Positions 54,266-63,549 of a DNA stretch of 64,000 nt are shown one piece after another. Numbering within the stretch: position 1 is the stretch's first letter; each line of letters opens with the position of its first letter. Where the stretch lies: the NCBI RefSeq assembly GCF_020164585.1, contig NZ_JAIQZF010000002.1:310001-374000 (forward strand). The letters run 5' to 3'. This stretch comes from Psychroflexus curvus. Its GTDB lineage: Bacteria; Bacteroidota; Bacteroidia; Flavobacteriales; Flavobacteriaceae. The notes beneath the pieces were generated by a model. It saw only the letters and a program-made list of their open reading frames with translations. It searched no databases and was not told where the DNA came from. The translations under genes were made by a program, and so were the position numbers.

Positions 54266-55291
54266 ATGAAAACTAAGTCAAATATAAGAGTTGGAATAAG
54301 CATTGGAGATATGAATGGTATAGGTCCTGAAATCATATTGAAATCTCTTCAGGATAGCCGTGTTTTAGAACTTTTCACTCCTGTTATTTTTGCCAATTCA
54401 AAGATGATGTCGTTTTTTGGAAACTACTTCAAAATCAAACTGCAATTTCATGGTATTTCAAAGGCTGAAGATGCCATTGACGGCAAAATAAACGTTGTGA
54501 ATGTGTGGAAAGAAAACGTTAAGGTCAATTTTGGCGAAGAAGATAAAACCATAGGAGGTTATGCGATAAAGTCATTGAAAGCAGCAACGCAGGCGCTCAT
54601 TGCGAATGACATCGATACGCTTGTTACTGCACCTATCAATAAAAATAGTATCCAATCAGACGAATTTAACTTCCCGGGGCACACTGATTTTTTAGCGCAA
54701 GAATTGAAAGGCGATAGCCTGATGTTCATGGTCTCCAATCATATCAAAGTTGGACTTTTGACAGACCATGTGCCGGTAAAAGATGTCTCTTCCAAAATCA
54801 ACGAAGAACTTATCAACAAGAAGGTAAATGCTATCCATGAGTCACTGAAAAAAGATTTCAGGGTAAGAGAGCCCAAAATTGCGGTTTTGGGTGTCAACCC
54901 CCATTCTGGAGATGGAGGAGTGATAGGTAAGGAAGATGATGAGGTAATAAAGCCGGCAGTCAAGAAATTCGTAGATAATGGAAAATTTGTTTTTGGTCCT
55001 TACGCTGCAGATAGTTTCTTCGGGTCCAAAAACAATGCAAACTTCGATGCGATTATTGCTGCGTATCACGACCAGGGTTTAATTCCTTTTAAAACATTGT
55101 CTTTTGGCAATGGAGTTAACTTTACGGCTGGACTCAACAGGATAAGAACCTCACCAGATCACGGGACAGCCTTCGATATTGCTGGAAAAGGAACCGCAGA
55201 AAGCAGTTCATTTACACAGGCGATTTTTATGTCGATATCCATATTTAGAAATAGAATTGAATACCTTAAACTCACCGAAAATCCTTTATAA
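54266..55291 (+). CDS. pdxA: 4-hydroxythreonine-4-phosphate dehydrogenase
   Basis: PdxA oxidises 4-phosphohydroxy-L-threonine in the DXP-dependent route to pyridoxal phosphate. The 341-residue protein has ISIGDMNGIGPEI at the start, PINKNSIQ and the metal-binding FPGHTDFLA, HPHSGDGG-like VNPHSGDGG, and YHDQGLIPFK followed by RTSPDHGTAFDIAGKG. Length is normal. The gene after it starts a separate unit 72 bp downstream. Confidence 0.96.
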   Translation: MKTKSNIRVGISIGDMNGIGPEIILKSLQDSRVLELFTPVIFANSKMMSFFGNYFKIKLQFHGISKAEDAIDGKINVVNVWKENVKVNFGEEDKTIGGYAIKSLKAATQALIANDIDTLVTAPINKNSIQSDEFNFPGHTDFLAQELKGDSLMFMVSNHIKVGLLTDHVPVKDVSSKINEELINKKVNAIHESLKKDFRVREPKIAVLGVNPHSGDGGVIGKEDDEVIKPAVKKFVDNGKFVFGPYAADSFFGSKNNANFDAIIAAYHDQGLIPFKTLSFGNGVNFTAGLNRIRTSPDHGTAFDIAGKGTAESSSFTQAIFMSISIFRNRIEYLKLTENPL

Positions 55292-55333
55292 AATCATTAT
55301 CAGATTTTAGTGAGGATTATTATGAATTTTTAA

Positions 55334-55341
55334 TATATTTG
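55334..55341 (+). promoter_or_regulatory. -7 promoter element for the DUF177-rpmF unit
   Basis: TATATTTG matches the consensus and lies 21 bp before the DUF177 gene. The -33 element is not clear. Confidence 0.45.
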
Positions 55342-55362
55342 CAGGCTCAAAACTGATGTTGT

Positions 55363-55902
55363 ATGAGGAAGTTTAAGGCTTACGCCATACCTTTTGTAGG
55401 ATTGAAAGAAGGACAGCACAGATTTGATTACAAGATTGATAATGCGTTCTTTGATCTTTTTGATTTTCAGGAATTTAATAGTTCTGATGTTACTGTAGAT
55501 ATAGAATTTACCAAAAAAGCAAATATGCTTGAACTGGAATTCAACTTTACTGGACACGTAAATGTCAACTGCGATGTAACTTTAGAGCCTTACAATCAGG
55601 AGATAGATAATCATTTATCTTTGGTGGTAAAGTTTGGAGATGCGTTTAATGATGACAATGAAGAACTGCTGATTTTACCACATGGCGAGCATGAAGTAGA
55701 AGTTCAGCAATACATTTATGAAGGTGTCGTTTTGGGCTTACCAGCCAAAAGGATTCATCCGGGTGTAGAAGATGGCAGTATAAAATCAGACATTCTTGAG
55801 AAATTACAGGAGTTAGAACCTAAATCAATTTCAGAAGAAGATAAAAAAGAAGAGGATACAGATCCTCGGTGGGATAAATTAAAAGAATTACTAAACGAAT
55901 AA
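55363..55902 (+). CDS. DUF177 (YceD-like) protein
   Basis: A 179-residue protein of the YceD/DUF177 group, linked with 23S rRNA accumulation and L32 in other bacteria. It has the typical acidic character, FKLG-like start replaced by AYAIPFVGLKEG, a central DVTLEPYNQEI, and GVVLGLPAKRIHPG, with a charged C-terminus ending in DPRWDKLKELL. The usual Cys pair is reduced to the single CDVTL Cys. It lies 15 bp before rpmF, the conserved partner. Confidence 0.9.
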   Translation: MRKFKAYAIPFVGLKEGQHRFDYKIDNAFFDLFDFQEFNSSDVTVDIEFTKKANMLELEFNFTGHVNVNCDVTLEPYNQEIDNHLSLVVKFGDAFNDDNEELLILPHGEHEVEVQQYIYEGVVLGLPAKRIHPGVEDGSIKSDILEKLQELEPKSISEEDKKEEDTDPRWDKLKELLNE

Positions 55903-55917
55903 ATACATATTTGAGCA

Positions 55918-56121
55918 ATGGCACATCCAAAGAGAAAAATATCGAAGACAAGAAGAGATAAGAGAAGAGGGCACATTAAGGCTAAAATGCCTCAAATCGC
56001 TACAGATACAACAACTGGCGAAGCTCACTTATTTCACAGAGCACACTGGCACGAAGGTAAATTGTTTTACAGAGGTCAGGTTTTAATTGACAGTACTGAA
56101 GACGCTGAAGCTGTAGAGTAA
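55918..56121 (+). CDS. rpmF: 50S ribosomal protein L32
   Basis: A 67-residue ribosomal protein beginning [17 protein letters not shown] and containing [15 protein letters not shown]. The zinc-binding Cys present in many L32 proteins is absent (IATDTTTGE), a C-minus form that does not need zinc. It is the last gene of the DUF177-rpmF pair and is followed by a strong terminator. Confidence 0.97.
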   Translation: MAHPKRKISKTRRDKRRGHIKAKMPQIATDTTTGEAHLFHRAHWHEGKLFYRGQVLIDSTEDAEAVE

Positions 56122-56147
56122 ATCTATATGCCTTAGATTCTATAATC

Positions 56148-56178
56148 ACTCCTTTATTAAGTTAAAGGAGTTTTTTTG
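56148..56178 (+). terminator. Rho-independent terminator after rpmF
   Basis: ACTCCTTTA / TAAAGGAGT with a short AT loop, followed by a run of T, 26 bp after the rpmF stop. Confidence 0.9.
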
Positions 56179-56505
56179 TTTACTATAATAGCACAGAATA
56201 AAGGGTCGTTAAATTCTGCTTTTAAAGTCTTGCCTTCTCTATAGCTATTGGGATCTCCAAAGGGGAGGAACGATTACAAAACGCCAAATTTCTGTAAACT
56301 ATTTTTCAAGGTACTACTCATATCATTTTTACCTTATACTGAGATAAATAAATCGCCCTTTTTTCCCTTTTACTTCACTATAAAATAAAGCCGTCCGTCT
56401 AAGGAGGATGCCTTAATTTTCTATTTCGTTTAAAGAAAAAAATCGTCTTTTTCTTTCATTACATAGCAGAGTGGGTATAATATTTCCTCTTTGGTGGCTT
56501 TAAAC
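56179..56505. other. Gene-free stretch between rpmF and the cold-shock gene
   Basis: About 330 bp with no plausible open frame, tRNA or recognisable small RNA. It has several purine- or pyrimidine-rich patches. I see nothing else in it. Confidence 0.5.
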
Positions 56506-56534
56506 AAAAATGCCACTCGTCTGAGTGGCATTTT
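56506..56534 (-). terminator. Rho-independent terminator of the cold-shock gene
   Basis: Read on the minus strand, AAAATGCCACTC pairs with GAGTGGCATTTT across a 4-base loop and ends in T residues. It lies 28 bp after the csp stop. Confidence 0.85.
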
Positions 56535-56562
56535 AAGGTTTTGAAAAAAAAATGTTATATGA

Positions 56563-56754
56563 TTAGATCAAACGTACATCTGTAGCGTTCATTCCTTTTC
56601 TTCCTTCTTCTTCTGTGTACTCAACTTCGTCACCCTCGTTTAGAGTTTCTCCGTTAAGTCCTGTGACGTGAACAAAAATATCTTCTCCTGTTTCGTCGTT
56701 TGTAATGAATCCATATCCTTTAGACTCATTGAAAAATTTTACTTTACCTTGCAT
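56563..56754 (-). CDS. Cold-shock domain protein (CspA family)
   Basis: A 63-residue single-domain RNA/DNA-binding protein. The RNP1-like KGYGFITND and RNP2-like DIFVHV motifs are intact. It acts as an RNA chaperone. It has its own promoter and terminator and so is monocistronic. Confidence 0.96.
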   Translation of the reverse strand: MQGKVKFFNESKGYGFITNDETGEDIFVHVTGLNGETLNEGDEVEYTEEEGRKGMNATDVRLI

Positions 56755-56782
56755 AATAATAAATAATAATTAATAATTGCAA

Positions 56783-56790
56783 CAAAAGTA
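56783..56790 (-). promoter_or_regulatory. -7 promoter element for the cold-shock gene
   Basis: On the minus strand this reads TACTTTTG, matching TAnnTTTG, with a leader of about 25 nt. That is shorter than the long leaders known for enterobacterial cspA. Confidence 0.45.
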
Positions 56791-56866
56791 AACAAAAATT
56801 AATGTTCTACATTCATTTTATTAAAAAAATTTCTCTTAAATAAATCATTTTCAATAAGCTATAGAT

Positions 56867-57148
56867 TTAAGTTGAATTTTCATCCTTGTCATCCTTTTGT
56901 TCAGGGGGCTTATCAGAGGTTTTGTTATTCATTCTATCCATATTTTCTTTCGTCAATGTATAATCCTGAAGTCGTTTACCCTTCCAGCGATGAGCCAGAA
57001 ACAAAGGCATCAGGACAAAGGCACTAGCCAGTACACTTATTCCGATAATACGCTCTCCTACGAGTTCATCTTTATACAGATTGAAATAGATTCCAACTGC
57101 AAATCCTGCGGCAATCAGTAGAAAAACTAATTTAATAAGTGCTCTCAT
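56867..57148 (-). CDS. Small membrane protein, function unknown
   Basis: A 93-residue protein with two hydrophobic segments (about 4-21 and 31-51) and a long charged tail rich in Lys, Asp and Glu that ends DENST. No family was recognised. It lies 9 bp after the ClC-family gene on the same strand, so the two are probably co-transcribed, but nothing shows a shared function. Confidence 0.72.
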   Translation of the reverse strand: MRALIKLVFLLIAAGFAVGIYFNLYKDELVGERIIGISVLASAFVLMPLFLAHRWKGKRLQDYTLTKENMDRMNNKTSDKPPEQKDDKDENST

Positions 57149-57157
57149 AGTATAAAT

Positions 57158-58948
57158 TTAAACGGTGACTTCAATTAACTTTTGTCTGTAGGCAGTAAGG
57201 AGTTTTGATTTTGAAATAAAACCAACGTATTTACCTTCTCTTACAACAGGTAAATTCCAGGCATCTGTTTCTTGAAATTTTCTCATAATGTCTTTCATCT
57301 TGCATTCGTTCAATTCGATAACATCAGGTGCATTTTGCATAAAATCTATGACAGTCATTTCCTGGTAAAGGCTTTTGTCAAACATTATGGTTCGGATGTC
57401 ATCTAATAAAATGATGCCCTTAAAGATATGGTTTTCATCTACTACCGGGAAGATGTTTCGTTTTGACTTTATAACGCCTTCATTGATAATTTGTTCAAGA
57501 TTCATGTCATTAGTAAGTATCTTGAAATTATCTTCAATCACTTGATGAATATCCATCAAGGTAAGCACTGCCTGATCTTTGTTATGAGTCACCAAATCTC
57601 CTCGTTCAGCCAATTCCATAGTATAAACTGAGTTAGGTTGGAATCGGCTTGTAATGCCATAGGATATTGCCGCTGTAATCATTAAGGGAACAAAAAGACT
57701 ATAGCCGCTAGTAATTTCAGCAATAAGGAAAATGGCGGTGAGGGGCGCATGCATCACCCCGGCCATAAGTCCGGCCATGCCTACCAATGTAAACTGACTT
57801 ACAGATACAGGGACTTTTGTGATGCCTAGCGTATTGATAACAAGTCCATAGCAATGTCCAATCATGCTTCCTATAAACAGGACTGGGGCAAAAATACCAC
57901 CAATACCACCAGCAGCAATCGTAACTGAGGTCGCAATCATTTTGAAAACAATAAGCAGTAATAAAAAGACAATAACCATCCAGGTCATGTCCCATCCCTG
58001 AAGAAATTTATTTTTGGTAACCAGTTCATGATTCCCTGCCAATAATTCATTGATGGTTGAATAACCTTCACCGTAAATCTGTGGGACCAGGAATAAAATT
58101 CCGCTCAAAATAAGGCCTCCAACAATTATTTTATTGAATTTACTTTTGAATGTTTTAAACTTTTTAAAGGTATAGATATACACCTTTGTAAACGTAATTG
58201 ACGCAAAAGCTGTAAAAATACCCAAGGCAATATAAAATGGAACATCACTTATTTCAAAGGCTTCCCCGAGCTGCGTATGAAGAATAATATCAGAACCAAA
58301 GAAAAAATAGGAAGTTAAAATTGAAGATACAGAAGCTACCAGAAGAGGAATCATGGACACTAAAGTCAGATCAAGACTGAAAATTTCTATCGCAAAAATA
58401 ATCCCAGCTATAGGGGCCTGAAAAATAGAGGACATAGCGCCAGCAGCTGCACAACCAATCATTAGGGTTCTAGACGCCTGGGTAAGGTTGAGAAATTTCG
58501 AAAAACTTGTACTTAAGGCTGCGCTAGAAACTACAGTTGGAGCTTCCAGACCTGCAGAACCACCAAACCCTAAAGTAATAGGAGCAGTTATCAGAGAAGC
58601 ATAATTTTGAAATTTACGCATAAAACCCTTTCTCCTCGATATGGAATATAAGGTTGTAGAAATTCCTTGACCAATCTCTTTTTTCAAAATAAATTTTGAA
58701 AATAAATAAACAAGGAGAAGTCCTGCTAGTGGGAAAATAAAATAATAAGCGTTGTGATAATTTGAAATATATCCGCCACCAAGTAAAGACTGAATTAAAT
58801 AAGTCAGATTTTTTAATAATACCGCAACAAGTCCGGAAAGCAAACCAACAACAGCACTCATGAGAATGAGTAACTGCTGCTTAGAAAAGCTGTTTTCAAG
58901 CCAGCTTGTGACTTTGGTGAGCATGTGCGGTAAATTAAACTTCATCAA
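57158..58948 (-). CDS. ClC-family chloride channel/antiporter with C-terminal CBS pair
   Basis: A 596-residue ClC protein. Selectivity motifs are GQGIS near 94 (in place of the usual GSGIP), GSAGLEAPTV with the gating Glu135, and GGIGGIFAP. About 450 residues of membrane core are followed by two CBS domains (about 460-590) that in other proteins bind adenosine nucleotides. Glu135 suggests gating as in antiporters, but the second proton Glu cannot be assigned by eye, so channel versus antiporter is open. It lies between aspS and the small membrane protein gene on the same strand. Confidence 0.9.
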   Translation of the reverse strand: MMKFNLPHMLTKVTSWLENSFSKQQLLILMSAVVGLLSGLVAVLLKNLTYLIQSLLGGGYISNYHNAYYFIFPLAGLLLVYLFSKFILKKEIGQGISTTLYSISRRKGFMRKFQNYASLITAPITLGFGGSAGLEAPTVVSSAALSTSFSKFLNLTQASRTLMIGCAAAGAMSSIFQAPIAGIIFAIEIFSLDLTLVSMIPLLVASVSSILTSYFFFGSDIILHTQLGEAFEISDVPFYIALGIFTAFASITFTKVYIYTFKKFKTFKSKFNKIIVGGLILSGILFLVPQIYGEGYSTINELLAGNHELVTKNKFLQGWDMTWMVIVFLLLLIVFKMIATSVTIAAGGIGGIFAPVLFIGSMIGHCYGLVINTLGITKVPVSVSQFTLVGMAGLMAGVMHAPLTAIFLIAEITSGYSLFVPLMITAAISYGITSRFQPNSVYTMELAERGDLVTHNKDQAVLTLMDIHQVIEDNFKILTNDMNLEQIINEGVIKSKRNIFPVVDENHIFKGIILLDDIRTIMFDKSLYQEMTVIDFMQNAPDVIELNECKMKDIMRKFQETDAWNLPVVREGKYVGFISKSKLLTAYRQKLIEVTV

Positions 58949-58991
58949 CTTTTTTAATTAAAACTGTACATCAGAAGTTTTAGCTTCGAAC

Positions 58992-60740
58992 CTAGCTCCT
59001 CAATTTAAGATCGAGTTCTTTCAATTGTTCTTCGTCAATAGGTGCTGGCGCATCAATCATGATATCCCTTCCAGAATTGTTTTTTGGAAAGGCTATAAAA
59101 TCCCGTATGCTTTCCTGACCTCCTAAGATAGCCACAAGTCTGTCTAAACCAAAAGCGATTCCTCCGTGTGGGGGAGCGCCGTAAGTAAAGGCTTTCATCA
59201 AAAATCCAAATTGAGCTTCAGCTTCCTCCTTCGAAAAACCAAGATAATCGAACATCAAAGCTTGTGTTTTCTGATCATGAATTCTGATAGAGCCTCCCCC
59301 AATTTCATTTCCGTTCAATACCAAATCGTAAGCATTAGCTTTAACAGCGCCCGGATCTGTTGCTAACAATGGAATTTGTCCAGCTTTTGGTGACGTAAAC
59401 GGATGATGCATAGCATGGTAACGCTTGGTGTCTTCGTCCCATTCCAGTAATGGAAAATCTATCACCCATAAAGGCGCAAACTCATTTGGTTTTCTCAATC
59501 CAAGTCGATTCCCCATCTCCATACGTAAAGCACTTAGTTGTCCACGGGTAGTATTGGCATCTCCAGATAAAACGCAAATTAAATCACCAGGCTGTGCATG
59601 GGTTTGTTCGACCCAGGCTTTGAGATCAGCTTCGTCATAAAATTTATCTACAGACGATTTTAAAGTTCCGTCTTCATTATACTTGACGTAAACCATGCCT
59701 TTCGCGCCAACCTGAGGACGTTTTACCCAGTCTATCAGTTTATCGATTTCTTTTCTGGAATACGAAGCAGCACCAGGAACGGCAATACCGACAACCAGTT
59801 CAGCTTCATTAAATACTTTAAAGTCTTTGTGCTGAGCAACAGAATTCAATTCGCCAAACTTCATCCCAAACCTGATGTCTGGCTTGTCATTTCCGTAAGT
59901 CTTCATCGCTTCATCATAGGTCATGCGAGGAAAAGCTTTTACTTCAACATTATTGATTTCTTTAAGTAGATGTTTAGTCAAGCCTTCGAAGGTGTTAAGA
60001 ATATCTTCCTGCTCTACGAAAGTCATTTCGCAGTCGATCTGGGTAAACTCAGGCTGTCTGTCTGCTCTTAAATCTTCATCTCTAAAGCATTTTACAATTT
60101 GAAAATACTTATCCAGCCCTCCAACCATAAGCAACTGCTTAAAGGTTTGTGGAGATTGTGGTAAGGCATAAAACTGCCCGGCGTTCATTCTACTTGGCAC
60201 TACGAAATCCCGGGCGCCTTCAGGTGTAGATTTTATTAAATAAGGGGTCTCTACTTCCACAAAATCCTGCTGAGAAAGATAATTTCTTACCGCCATGGAA
60301 ACCTTACTGCGGAAAATCAGTTTATTTTTAACCGGATTTCTTCTGATGTCCAAATACCTGTATTTCATTCTCAAATCTTCTCCGCCATCGGTCTTATCTT
60401 CAATGGTAAACGGAGGTATTTCTGACGCATTTAAGACGGTAAGTTTTTCTACCAAAACTTCAATGTCTCCAGTAGACATATGTTTGTTTTTAGATTCTCT
60501 TTCTAAAACCTGTCCTTCGACCTGGATCACAAATTCTCTTCCTAATTCTCTTGCCTGTTCAATAACTGCAGTAGAAGTTCGCTCAGAGTCAAATACGAGT
60601 TGGGTAATACCATACCGATCTCTCAGGTCTACCCAAATGATAAATCCCTTGTCTCTTATTTTTTGAACCCAGCCAGATAAAGTCACCTTTTTATTTAAAG
60701 ATGAGATGTTTAACTCGCTGTTATTGTGATCTCTATACAT
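58992..60740 (-). CDS. aspS: Aspartyl-tRNA synthetase
   Basis: A class II synthetase that charges tRNA-Asp. The 582-residue protein has the N-terminal OB-fold anticodon-binding domain ([14 protein letters not shown]), class II motif 2 in [18 protein letters not shown], the bacterial insert domain, and motif 3 in GLDRLV near the C-terminus. Length is normal for the bacterial type. The ClC gene follows 43 bp later. Confidence 0.97.
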   Translation of the reverse strand: MYRDHNNSELNISSLNKKVTLSGWVQKIRDKGFIIWVDLRDRYGITQLVFDSERTSTAVIEQARELGREFVIQVEGQVLERESKNKHMSTGDIEVLVEKLTVLNASEIPPFTIEDKTDGGEDLRMKYRYLDIRRNPVKNKLIFRSKVSMAVRNYLSQQDFVEVETPYLIKSTPEGARDFVVPSRMNAGQFYALPQSPQTFKQLLMVGGLDKYFQIVKCFRDEDLRADRQPEFTQIDCEMTFVEQEDILNTFEGLTKHLLKEINNVEVKAFPRMTYDEAMKTYGNDKPDIRFGMKFGELNSVAQHKDFKVFNEAELVVGIAVPGAASYSRKEIDKLIDWVKRPQVGAKGMVYVKYNEDGTLKSSVDKFYDEADLKAWVEQTHAQPGDLICVLSGDANTTRGQLSALRMEMGNRLGLRKPNEFAPLWVIDFPLLEWDEDTKRYHAMHHPFTSPKAGQIPLLATDPGAVKANAYDLVLNGNEIGGGSIRIHDQKTQALMFDYLGFSKEEAEAQFGFLMKAFTYGAPPHGGIAFGLDRLVAILGGQESIRDFIAFPKNNSGRDIMIDAPAPIDEEQLKELDLKLRS

Positions 60741-60765
60741 GCTTAGTGATTTGTGTAACAGTTTG

Positions 60766-60773
60766 CAAAAATA
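60766..60773 (-). promoter_or_regulatory. -7 promoter element for aspS
   Basis: On the minus strand this reads TATTTTTG, matching the consensus, about 25 bp before the aspS ATG. Confidence 0.5.
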
Positions 60774-60936
60774 AGAAGTTAGCGGTCTTAATGAAGTTAT
60801 GTAAAAGAAATTTTTGAAGAATATGTTACCATTTGACTGTACTTTTTTATTAAAGCTAAATCCAGTACGTGCAGGGCTTAAGAGAGTCTATGTAAATTTA
60901 ATGTTAACTATATGTTTTTTAAACGTAAATTATGTG

Positions 60937-60944
60937 TATATTTG
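60937..60944 (+). promoter_or_regulatory. -7 promoter element for the YwqK-like gene
   Basis: TATATTTG matches the consensus. A T-run about 20 bp upstream (near 60915-60920) may be the -33 region. Because it lies between the two possible starts, it supports the ATG at 60963 rather than the one at 60912. Confidence 0.55.
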
Positions 60945-60962
60945 GGTCTAAATAAAAGAGAT

Positions 60963-61322
60963 ATGAAAGCAATTAGCACCCTTGTAATGGTTTTTTTAAT
61001 GAGTTTTACACTTTTTGCTCAAACTGAAAATAACCTGGTGAAGACAGAGAAAGTCGGAGAATTAGAAAAAGTGACGATATTTTATGATAGTGGTGAATTA
61101 CATCAAGTGGGTTATATCCTAAATGACAAACTTCATGGTGAGTGGAAATCTTATGATAAAGAAGGAAATAAACTCGCTAAAGCGACTTATGAAAATGGTG
61201 ATAAAGTTGGAAAATGGTTTTTTTGGAACGATGGTATTCTTTCTGAAGTAGACTACGATAACAATAGAATAGTTCAAGTAAGCACTTGGGATAAAGTTGA
61301 TTCACAGTTAGTGAGTAACTAA
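60963..61322 (+). CDS. Secreted MORN/YwqK-like repeat protein
   Basis: A 119-residue secreted protein with a signal peptide ending TLFAQ. The mature part has short repeats of the MORN/YwqK kind: SGELHQVGYILNDKLHGEWK and YENGDKVGKWFFWNDG. Some databases call such proteins YwqK-family antitoxins, but no partner toxin gene is near. The start was moved to 60963 because it lies behind the promoter and gives a clean signal peptide. Function is unknown. Confidence 0.8.
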   Translation: MKAISTLVMVFLMSFTLFAQTENNLVKTEKVGELEKVTIFYDSGELHQVGYILNDKLHGEWKSYDKEGNKLAKATYENGDKVGKWFFWNDGILSEVDYDNNRIVQVSTWDKVDSQLVSN

Positions 61323-61338
61323 CAAAATCTAAATTTAA

Positions 61339-61380
61339 GCATAAAAAAAGCGTCTAACTGTTTAGACGCTTTTTTTATGC
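61339..61380. terminator. Bidirectional terminator overlapping the 3' end of tag
   Basis: A nearly perfect palindrome with stem AGCGTCTAA / TTAGACGCT extended by a run of A on one side and T on the other, around a 4-base loop. It serves the YwqK-like gene on the + strand and tag on the - strand. The TAA of tag (61362-61364) and its last few codons lie inside it. Confidence 0.9.
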
Positions 61381-61928
61381 TTAAAACAATAGGTAAGGTG
61401 ATCGTTTACCAGGCCTGTGGCTTGCATGTATGCATAAACCGTGGTCGGCCCAATAAATTTTAACCCCCTTTTCTTCAACTCTTTTGAAATGTTTTGACTG
61501 AGTTGGGTTTGTGCCGGGACTTGTTCAAGACTAGAAAAGGAGTTTAATACTGGAGTTCCATCTACAAATTTCCAGATGTAATTTGAAAACGATCCGAATT
61601 CCTTTTGAATCTTCAGGAAGGCGTTAGCATTGTTAATAGCTGCTTCAATCTTACCCCTATGTCTTATGATGTTTTCATCCTGAAGTAATTCTGAAATTTT
61701 ATCTTCAGAATATTTTGAAATGACTCTATAATCAAACTCATCAAAAGCTGTTCTGAAACTTTCTCTTTTCTTCAAAATGGTCAACCAGTTCAGTCCTGCC
61801 TGAAAACTTTCTAAAAGCAGCATTTCAAAAAGTTTTCGGTCTTCATAATCAGGTTCGCCCCATTCTTCATCATGATATTTCTGATATAGATCATTATTTT
61901 TACACCAGTCACACCTTACTTTTGCCAT
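61362..61928 (-). CDS. tag: DNA-3-methyladenine glycosylase I
   Basis: Tag removes 3-methyladenine from alkylated DNA in base-excision repair. The 188-residue protein starts MAKVRCDWCK with a zinc-site Cys, has YHDEEWGEP, FQAGLNWLTIL and a terminal HLTYCFKH that supplies the other zinc ligands. Length is normal. The stop and last codons are part of a terminator hairpin. Confidence 0.95.
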   Translation of the reverse strand: MAKVRCDWCKNNDLYQKYHDEEWGEPDYEDRKLFEMLLLESFQAGLNWLTILKKRESFRTAFDEFDYRVISKYSEDKISELLQDENIIRHRGKIEAAINNANAFLKIQKEFGSFSNYIWKFVDGTPVLNSFSSLEQVPAQTQLSQNISKELKKRGLKFIGPTTVYAYMQATGLVNDHLTYCFKHKKSV

Positions 61929-61975
61929 TGTAATTATTAAATTTAAATTCGACTAATTCAGTAAAAATACAGCTT

Positions 61976-62590
61976 ATGTCTCAAGAGAACAGCATTGAAA
62001 TTATAAAAGACCATTTAGACAAAACACTATCCTATTCAGACTATAAAACTCATGTGGAGGATCTTTTAAAAGAAGGAAAATCTACTGGATTTACTCAAAA
62101 TGAAATTTATCTGAATTACTCAAAATTGGGTTTGAGCAGAATGAAGCGCTGGGAGAAGATCGTAGAATTAACTGCAGATCAAATAGAAAACGTTCAAAAT
62201 GTCAGCCAAAAGCAAATCTGGCTTGTTATTGCCGAAGGCTGGTGTGGAGATGCTGCGCCAGCACTCCCTGTTATGAAAAAAATGGCTGATTTGAATCCGC
62301 TTATAGAGTTCAGAGTAATTTTAAGGGATGGAAACGAAGACTTGATGAATGAATTCCTGACCAACGGAGGTATGTCTATCCCCAAATTGATTGCCTTTGA
62401 TCCCGAAGAAGAAAAAGTACTTTTTACCTGGGGACCACGTCCATTAGAAGCTGCTGATATGGTGGCAAAAGAAAAAGCAGAATTCGGAAAATTCAGAGAT
62501 GAATTTAAAATTACACTTCAGAAATGGTACAACCAGGATAAGGGCAAAAGCATTGCAGCAGATTTAGTAGATTGTCTAAAAAGGAGATAG
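61976..62590 (+). CDS. Thioredoxin-fold protein with CGDA active site
   Basis: A 204-residue cytosolic protein of a thioredoxin-like family. The core has the thioredoxin-like strand IWLVIAEGWCGDAAPALP, with Cys90 but Ala93 where the second redox Cys should be, and the cis-Pro in MSIPKLIAF. It therefore could not act as a dithiol reductase; a monothiol role is possible. Members with WCGD appear in other Bacteroidota. It is divergent from tag and convergent with truB, with one base between the stop codons. Confidence 0.83.
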   Translation: MSQENSIEIIKDHLDKTLSYSDYKTHVEDLLKEGKSTGFTQNEIYLNYSKLGLSRMKRWEKIVELTADQIENVQNVSQKQIWLVIAEGWCGDAAPALPVMKKMADLNPLIEFRVILRDGNEDLMNEFLTNGGMSIPKLIAFDPEEEKVLFTWGPRPLEAADMVAKEKAEFGKFRDEFKITLQKWYNQDKGKSIAADLVDCLKRR

Positions 62591-62591
62591 T

Positions 62592-63290
62592 CTAGTCGTT
62601 GAGTAAGTTCTGAAAATCTTCAACAGACAAGGCATCTTCGACCCTGTAATCACCAATTTGAGTTCGTCTCAATTCAGAAAGATAGGCGCCGGAATCCAGA
62701 GCTTTTCCAAAGTCATAAGCCAAACTTCGGATGTAGGTACCTTTGCTGCACTGGACTTTAAACTTCAACTTTGGTAAGTTGTTTTCAAGGATTTTAAAGT
62801 TATCAATCTTTACCTGGCGCTTAGGGATATCAACCTCTTCGCCTTTTCTGGCAAATTCGTAGAGGCGTTTTCCTTCTTTTTTCAAGGCTGAAAAAATAGG
62901 AGGACGCTGCATGATTTCACCTTGAAACTGAGGGAGGACCTGATCTATTAGCTTATCAGTAATGTGGGAACTATCAAAAGTCTCATCAACTTCAGTTTCC
63001 ATGTCATAAGAAGGAGTAGTAGCTCCAAGCGTAAATTCACCAGTATAGACTTTGGTTTGCCCCATTAAAGTTTCAATGGTTTTGGTCGCTTTTCCTGTGC
63101 ATAAAATCACAAGTCCAGATGCTAAAGGGTCCAAGGTCCCTGCATGACCCACTTTTATTTTTTTTAGATCAAATTTTTGTTTGATGAGCCATCTCACTTT
63201 GTTCACCACTTGAAAAGACGTCCAGTGCAAAGGCTTATCAAATAATAAGACCTGACCTTCTTTTATATGTTCTAATGTTAATTTTTCCAT
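62592..63290 (-). CDS. truB: tRNA pseudouridine-55 synthase TruB
   Basis: TruB makes pseudouridine 55 in the T-loop of tRNAs. The 232-residue protein has KPLHWTSFQVV, the catalytic Asp54 in GHAGTLDPLASG, YTGEFTLGATTPSYD, and RPPIFSALKKEGKRLYE. The C-terminus ends in a shortened PUA-less form usual for Bacteroidota. It lies downstream of uppP on the same strand, a common order in this phylum, with a 259-bp gap that shows no gene. Confidence 0.96.
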   Translation of the reverse strand: MEKLTLEHIKEGQVLLFDKPLHWTSFQVVNKVRWLIKQKFDLKKIKVGHAGTLDPLASGLVILCTGKATKTIETLMGQTKVYTGEFTLGATTPSYDMETEVDETFDSSHITDKLIDQVLPQFQGEIMQRPPIFSALKKEGKRLYEFARKGEEVDIPKRQVKIDNFKILENNLPKLKFKVQCSKGTYIRSLAYDFGKALDSGAYLSELRRTQIGDYRVEDALSVEDFQNLLND

Positions 63291-63549
63291 TCAATTATGC
63301 TTTGGGTATCTCCTCTCAACTTTTTTGCTGTGAGATTTTATTGGTGAACTCAATATAGTGGTTGTAACTAATATGTCTCTTTAAAACGTCTACAATCTAA
63401 GGTTTACTTCAAGCCAAGGATCGTAAAGTCAAAACGCAAAGCCAGGCAAAAAGCGGATATTAAATTAGTAATATCTAGTGGTTGAACATGTTTTTGATAC
63501 TGATTAGTTACTAGTGATTTAATTGGTTCACCTAACGATGTTAATTTTT

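Noticed and set aside
56179-56505. Hidden small RNA or tRNA in the rpmF-csp gap
   Set aside because: No cloverleaf, promoter-hairpin pair or conserved RNA pattern was seen.
60912-60962. Upstream ATG start for the YwqK-like protein
   Set aside because: It lies before the promoter -7 element, and starting there would bury the signal peptide.
60963-61322. YwqK-type antitoxin of a toxin-antitoxin pair
   Set aside because: No toxin-like gene lies next to it, and the protein has a signal peptide, so it is described only as a MORN-like secreted protein.
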